From Terrimesophilobacter sp036833635 (lineage in GTDB: Bacteria; Actinomycetota; Actinomycetes; Actinomycetales; Microbacteriaceae), in assembly GCA_036833635.1 (NCBI GenBank), contig DAITPJ010000070.1:1-10212 (forward strand): DNA of 10,212 bases, given 5' to 3'. The translations under genes and the position numbers were made by a program. The notes under the pieces were generated by a model. The model was given only the letters and a program-made list of their open reading frames with translations. It was not told where the DNA came from and made no database searches. Shown piece after piece: positions 6,994-10,212 of the stretch. Each line of letters begins with the position of its first letter. The stretch's first letter is position 1.

Positions 6994-8331
6994 TCACTCG
7001 GCCTTCGCTCGACGACGCCGTGCCGTCACGGCCGCGGTGATCACCAGAGCCAACCCAAGGAGCAGGACGCCGCTGCCGACGATCATGGCCGGTCCCTGCT
7101 CCGCTCCCGTCGCCGCGAGACCCGTTGCCGCCCATCGCGCGTAGGCGGTGGCGTCGCTCGCCATGGGCGCGGTGAAGTCGTACGGCGCGGCGCCGGATGC
7201 TGTCGTGAACCAGCCCTGGAAGGCGTAGTCGGTCGCCGCGGGATCGGTCGGCGTCGGAACCGTGATGCCGGGAATCACGACGATGGGTGCGATGGCCGCA
7301 CCATGTCCGGCCAGCGCGAAGGTCAGGGTCGCGCCGAGAGCCGTGGTGTAGCCGTTCCACGGGCTCGGGGTGAAGTCTGCGGCGTAGGCGCTGGAGTAGT
7401 AGACGGTGGTCGCGACGTCGCCGAACGAGCCGACCCCTGGACCTCGCGGGGAGAAGGTCGAGGGAGCCGCACCCTGGAAGACCGCGGACACCATTCCGGA
7501 TCCGTTCGCGTCAAACGCACGTTCGCCGATGTCCGTGACCGACGAGGGAATCGACACGGTCGTGAGCCCTGTCGACGCGAAGGCGTAGGCCCCGATCGAG
7601 GTGAGACCCCTTCCGAGAGTGACGCTCGTCAACGTCGACATGACGGAGAACGCCGAGTCCCCGATGCTCGTGACGGATTCAGGGATCGTCAGGGTGGTGA
7701 AGGCGTTATTGAAGAACGCTTCGTTTCCGATGGCCGTGATGTTGGAGGGGATGTCGATCGTCGTCAGCTGGCTACCGAAGAACGTCCCGGCCGGGACGTT
7801 CGGGAGTCCATGGCCCAGGGTCACGCTCGTGAGGTCGTTCCACTGGAAGGCGTAAGTCCCCATGCTGGTGACCGAGTCGGGGATGACGAGACTCGTGAGG
7901 TCGTTCAGTTCGAAGGCGTGACCGCCGATGGTGGTGACGGAGTCGGGGATCACGATGGTCGTGAGAGAATTCGACCCGAATGCGCGGTAGTCGATCGACG
8001 TGACGGTATCGGGGATCGTTGCGCTCGTGAGACCCTTGCCGTTGAACGCGGAGTCGCCGATGACAGTCACCGTGTACGTGTTGGTGCCGTCACTGACCGT
8101 CGACGGGATCGCGATCGAGGTCGCCGCTCCCGTGTACCCGGTCACGGTCGCCTCGGTCGCGCTCGTGCTGTCGAACTGGAAGTCGCCTTCGGTGAACGGT
8201 GCTGCGTGGGCAGGGCTCGCGATGACGACGGCGGACACGCCGACGAGGAAAGCGGCCGAAAGCACGGCGACTCCGCGAGCGGCAATGCTGCGGCGTGCGG
8301 TGGTTCCGGTGTTTCGTGGGGCCAATGACAT
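6994..8331 (-). CDS. Secreted BspA-type leucine-rich-repeat protein with LAATG cell-wall sorting signal
   Basis: This 445-residue surface protein has a signal peptide at 1-43 (Arg-rich start, hydrophobic 20-38, cleavage after AHA). A leucine-rich-repeat domain of the LRR_5/BspA type follows at about 54-285. Its nine copies of a motif like IGxxAF begin at residues 91, 113, 135, 157, 179, 201, 223, 246 and 268. Residues about 333-401 resemble a Listeria-Bacteroides (InlB B-repeat, Flg_new) domain, with YAFQGWFTTASG, YDFTAPM and AYARW. The C-terminus has LAATG at 405-409, a hydrophobic segment at 415-436 and RRRR at 438-441. This is the layout of a sortase substrate, and LAxTG is the form used by class E sortases of high-GC actinobacteria. 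No sortase gene is in the window. BspA-type repeats mediate adhesion in some host-associated bacteria, but the target here is unknown. The ATG is preceded by GAGG at 8338-8341 (6-nt spacer). The gene is convergent with ackA and divergent from dnaX. Confidence 0.88.
   Translation of the reverse strand: MSLAPRNTGTTARRSIAARGVAVLSAAFLVGVSAVVIASPAHAAPFTEGDFQFDSTSATEATVTGYTGAATSIAIPSTVSDGTNTYTVTVIGDSAFNGKGLTSATIPDTVTSIDYRAFGSNSLTTIVIPDSVTTIGGHAFELNDLTSLVIPDSVTSMGTYAFQWNDLTSVTLGHGLPNVPAGTFFGSQLTTIDIPSNITAIGNEAFFNNAFTTLTIPESVTSIGDSAFSVMSTLTSVTLGRGLTSIGAYAFASTGLTTVSIPSSVTDIGERAFDANGSGMVSAVFQGAAPSTFSPRGPGVGSFGDVATTVYYSSAYAADFTPSPWNGYTTALGATLTFALAGHGAAIAPIVVIPGITVPTPTDPAATDYAFQGWFTTASGAAPYDFTAPMASDATAYARWAATGLAATGAEQGPAMIVGSGVLLLGLALVITAAVTARRRRAKAE
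7513..8061 (-). repeat. Tandem leucine-rich-repeat coding units with 66-bp period (one of 69 bp)
   Basis: Nine units coding for leucine-rich repeats follow each other without gaps. Their IGxxAF-like motifs are spaced 22 residues apart, except for one 23-residue step between the seventh and eighth unit. Most units contain IPxSVTxIG followed by xAF and a short variable stretch. The units are diverged at the DNA level but share words such as GAGTCGGGGAT on the plus strand, at about 7874 and 7939, so unit gain or loss by recombination is plausible. Confidence 0.85.
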
Positions 8332-8387
8332 GAGTCACCTCAGCGTTCAAGGGTTATTCAAAACAGTTCAGAATACTGCAGATCACG

Positions 8388-8407
8388 CAGATAACAAGCG
8401 TTATCTG
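8388..8407. promoter_or_regulatory. 20-bp palindrome in the divergent region, candidate operator
   Basis: CAGATAAC (8388-8395) and GTTATCTG (8400-8407) are perfect 8-bp arms around AAGC. A second, outer pair, GATCA (8381-8385) and TGATC (8413-8417), flanks it with uneven spacing. The region is clearly AT-richer than its neighbours. The site lies 57 nt upstream of the surface-protein start on the minus strand and 73 nt before the dnaX start. On the minus strand TTGTTA and TATTCT, 16 nt apart, could form a weak promoter overlapping it, which would make the palindrome a repressor site for the surface-protein gene. The regulator is unknown. Confidence 0.45.
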
Positions 8408-8467
8408 ACGGATGATCAGCGACCCGTTCGTCACCTTCCCCGCCCGGTTCGCGTCGCCGGTGCCAAG

Positions 8468-8473
8468 TACGAT
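8468..8473 (+). promoter_or_regulatory. Candidate -10 box giving a leaderless dnaX transcript
   Basis: TACGAT fits TANNNT and ends 6 nt before the ATG at 8480 (3 nt before an in-frame GTG at 8477). Transcription would then start at about the initiation codon. No Shine-Dalgarno is visible upstream of the ATG. A matching -35 is not evident, so support is modest. Confidence 0.38.
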
Positions 8474-8479
8474 GGGGTG

Positions 8480-10212
8480 ATGGTCACCGCCCTGTATCGC
8501 CGCTACCGGCCAGAGACGTTCGCCGAGCTGATCGGCCAGTCCCAGGTGACCGAACCGCTCATGACGGCGCTCCGCACCAACAGGGTCAACCACGCCTACC
8601 TCTTCAGCGGGCCTCGCGGATGCGGCAAGACGACGAGTGCGCGCATCCTGGCCCGCTGCCTCAACTGCGTCGAAGGGCCAACCGACACCCCATGCGGAAA
8701 GTGCCAGAGCTGCATCGAACTGTCGCGTGACGGCGGCGGGTCGCTCGACGTGGTCGAGATCGACGCCGCGAGCCACAACGGCGTCGACGACGCCCGGGAC
8801 CTGCGCGAGCGCGCGGTGTTCGCGCCTGCGCGCGACCGGTACAAGATCTTCATCCTCGATGAGGCGCACATGGTCACTCCCCAGGGCTTCAACGCGCTAC
8901 TCAAGATCGTGGAGGAGCCGCCGGAGCACATCAAGTTCATCTTTGCAACGACCGAGCCGGAGAAGGTCATCGGCACGATCCGGTCGCGCACCCACCACTA
9001 CCCGTTCCGGCTCGTGCCGCCCGCCCAGCTTCTCGAGTACGTGCAACAGCTGTGCGAAAGCGAGAAGGTCACGGTCGCGCCCGGTGTCCTGCCGCTCGTC
9101 GTTCGCGCGGGCGGCGGCTCGGTGCGCGACACGCTCTCGCTCCTCGACCAGCTCATCGCGGGCTCGGAGGGCGACACGATCGAGTACGAACGGGCCGTCG
9201 CTCTCCTCGGCTACACGCACTCGGCGCTGCTCGGCGAGGTCATCGACGCCATCGGTGCGCGGGACGCCGCGGCCGCGTTCTCGGCGGTCGACCGCGTCAT
9301 CCAAACCGGCCAGGACCCGCGGCGCTTCGTCGAGGACCTGCTCGAGCGACTGCGCGATCTCATCGTGGTCGGCGCGTTCGGGGACGGTGGTGGCGCCGGC
9401 GCCGCTGCCGTGCTGCGCGGCGTCCAGCAGGACGAGATCGACCAGATGGCGGTGCAGGCCGCGCGCTTCGGCGAGGCCGAGCTCAGCAGAACGGCGGATG
9501 TCGTTGCCGCCGCGCTCACCGAGATGACGGGCGCCACGTCGCCGCGCCTGCACCTCGAGCTCATGGTCGCGCGGATCCTGGTGCCGGCGTCGGATGCCTC
9601 CGAGCGCGGGACGCTCGCCCGCGTTGAGCGCCTCGAGCGTCGCGTCGGGGTGGAGGGGGCTGATGGGTCGTCGGAAGTTTCGCGGGGGTCGTCGGAGAAC
9701 ATGACGGGCGTCTCGCCCGTAGACGCCCGCCACACCCAGACGCCCGTCATGCCCTCCGACGACTCGTCATCGCGTACTTCTTCGGTCGAGCCTGTCGAGA
9801 CCGGATTTCGGCAAGCTCAATCCGAGAAGGCTCCGGGTGCGCCCGTCACCTTCCACCAGCTCTCCGACGCATGGGCCGAGGTGCTCGAGTCCGTCGGCAG
9901 GAAGAACCGCAACGCGTGGGCCGTTGCCTTCACCGCGAAGCCCATGGGACTCAAGGATGACGTGCTGGCCCTCGCGTTCGCGAGCCAGAACGACGTCGAA
10001 AGCTTCAAGAAGCCGCAGGCGGCCGACCAGAGCGTGAGCGAGATTCTCAGGCAGGCGATCATCGAGGTGCTCGGCATCCGGGTCAAGTTCATCGCGAAAG
10101 CGGATGCCGCTGCCGCGACGGACGACGAGGGCTGGGCCGTCGCGCCGATCCCGACGGAGGAAACCGCTTCGACTCGGGTGGGGACTGGATCTCGACAGGC
10201 TCGATCCGAGAA
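8480..10212 (+). CDS. dnaX: DNA polymerase III gamma/tau subunit (3'-truncated by the window)
   Basis: This is the clamp-loader ATPase subunit of the replicative polymerase; 577 codons are visible and the frame is still open at the right edge. Residues 1-11 read MVTALYRRYRP, a typical start. Walker A GPRGCGKT is at 44-51. The four zinc cysteines are C63, C72, C75 and C78. Walker B/DEAH sits in KIFILDEAHM (about 129-138), sensor 1 in IFATTEPEK, and the SRT motif with the arginine finger in TIRSRTHHYPF. Domain III runs to about residue 370, followed by a RVERLERRVG helix. A low-complexity linker follows (about 392-455), then a tau-specific domain from TFHQLSDAWAEVL to VLGIRVKFIAK (about 456-539), then another linker. 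No A-rich slippery sequence for gamma/tau frameshifting is seen, so tau is probably the main product. The start could also be GTG at 8477. Both linkers carry short palindromic repeats in frame. In Gram-positive genomes dnaX is often next to ffs, but here ffs is 7.2 kb away. Confidence 0.96.
   Translation, partial: MVTALYRRYRPETFAELIGQSQVTEPLMTALRTNRVNHAYLFSGPRGCGKTTSARILARCLNCVEGPTDTPCGKCQSCIELSRDGGGSLDVVEIDAASHNGVDDARDLRERAVFAPARDRYKIFILDEAHMVTPQGFNALLKIVEEPPEHIKFIFATTEPEKVIGTIRSRTHHYPFRLVPPAQLLEYVQQLCESEKVTVAPGVLPLVVRAGGGSVRDTLSLLDQLIAGSEGDTIEYERAVALLGYTHSALLGEVIDAIGARDAAAAFSAVDRVIQTGQDPRRFVEDLLERLRDLIVVGAFGDGGGAGAAAVLRGVQQDEIDQMAVQAARFGEAELSRTADVVAAALTEMTGATSPRLHLELMVARILVPASDASERGTLARVERLERRVGVEGADGSSEVSRGSSENMTGVSPVDARHTQTPVMPSDDSSSRTSSVEPVETGFRQAQSEKAPGAPVTFHQLSDAWAEVLESVGRKNRNAWAVAFTAKPMGLKDDVLALAFASQNDVESFKKPQAADQSVSEILRQAIIEVLGIRVKFIAKADAAAATDDEGWAVAPIPTEETASTRVGTGSRQARSE
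9688..9763. repeat. 26-bp-arm inverted repeat inside the DnaX tau linker
   Basis: Bases 9688-9713 and 9738-9763 are complementary over 26 positions with two mismatches, around a 24-nt loop. Nested alternatives exist. ACGGGCG (9704-9710) pairs with CGCCCGT (9714-9720) over a 3-nt loop, and CGGGCGTCT (9705-9713) pairs with AGACGCCCG (9721-9729), a 9-mer repeated at 9738-9746. A partial direct copy of the left end (GGGTCGTCGGA) also occurs at 9665-9675 and 9686-9696. It reads through in frame as a Ser/Gly/Pro/Asp-rich linker. The sequence differs from the VEPVET element beside it. Confidence 0.8.
9784..9828. repeat. Two head-to-head copies of the dispersed element, in frame in the tau linker
   Basis: GGTCGAGCCTGTCGAGACC at 9784-9802 is identical to 37-55 in the E2 linker and reads VEPVET in the same phase. 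Three bases later, 9806-9828 is a diverged inverted copy that matches 10190-10212 at 19 of 23 positions and reads FRQAQSE. The two copies are partly complementary to each other, so the pair could form a hairpin, resembling a REP doublet. Confidence 0.75.
10190..10212 (-). repeat. Third locus of the dispersed element, in the distal tau linker at the window edge
   Basis: The reverse complement of these 23 bases matches 31-53 at 22 of 23 positions. In the dnaX frame it reads SRQARSE, the same phase as the inverted copy at 9806-9828. It lies in the linker after the tau-specific domain. Whether a partner copy follows is hidden by the window edge. Confidence 0.75.

Noticed and set aside
7017..7032. 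GCCGTG-CCGT-CACGGC stem as the ackA terminator.
   Set aside because: A 6-bp stem without a T-run inside GC-rich coding sequence is too weak to annotate. It is mentioned only as a candidate.
7303..8328. Plus-strand open frame of 341 codons opposite the LRR gene.
   Set aside because: Its Arg/Gly/Asp-rich periodic sequence simply mirrors the LRR repeats. The minus-strand frame has a signal peptide, repeats and a sorting signal.
9600..9840. Programmed -1 frameshift site for gamma synthesis in dnaX.
   Set aside because: No A-AAA-AAG-like heptamer is seen in the linker. The large hairpin alone is not evidence of frameshifting.
1..10212. CRISPR arrays, tRNA or rRNA genes, insertion-sequence transposases, phage genes, defence systems.
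   Set aside because: None was seen on either strand. All large frames are accounted for by E2, Xfp, Pta, AckA, the LRR protein and DnaX.

Overview
The window is high-GC DNA with the codon use, GTG starts and gene content of an actinobacterium, most likely in or near Microbacteriaceae. That placement rests on general resemblance, including the LAATG sorting signal, the form of the SRP RNA and the pyruvate dehydrogenase E2. It was not tested by a database search.

Layout: (1) 1-982 is the 3' part of a dihydrolipoamide acetyltransferase (E2) gene, presumably the last gene of a pyruvate dehydrogenase operon entering from the left. (2) 983-1288 holds no protein gene but is full of structure: a GC-rich terminator-like hairpin, a long 15-bp-arm inverted repeat, and a small SRP RNA gene (ffs) with a plausible -10 box. 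(3) 1289-6992 is a tight three-gene operon, xfp-pta-ackA, with 4-nt ATGA overlaps at both junctions. (4) 6994-8331, on the minus strand, is a secreted, cell-wall-anchored BspA-type leucine-rich-repeat protein whose stop lies 1 nt from the ackA stop. (5) 8332-8479 is a short divergent regulatory region with a 20-bp palindrome. (6) 8480 to the right edge is dnaX (DNA polymerase III gamma/tau), still open at the edge.

How the genes work together: Xfp cleaves xylulose-5-P and/or fructose-6-P to acetyl-phosphate. AckA turns acetyl-phosphate into acetate plus ATP, and Pta exchanges it with acetyl-CoA. The operon is therefore a glycolysis-independent route to acetyl-CoA, acetate and ATP, next to the E2 that makes acetyl-CoA from pyruvate. 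ffs and dnaX are often neighbours in Gram-positive genomes. Here about 7 kb (the acetyl-phosphate operon plus the surface protein) lies between them, which looks like an accessory insertion into a conserved housekeeping junction.

The most unusual signal is a short dispersed repeat (core GGTCGAGCCTGTCGAGACC and diverged or inverted relatives). It occurs in frame inside coding sequence in the E2 linker (about 31-55) and in the DnaX tau linkers (9784-9828 and 10190-10212). The same tau linker also contains a separate 26-bp-arm inverted repeat (9688-9763). Together these suggest small palindromic elements tolerated in disordered protein linkers.
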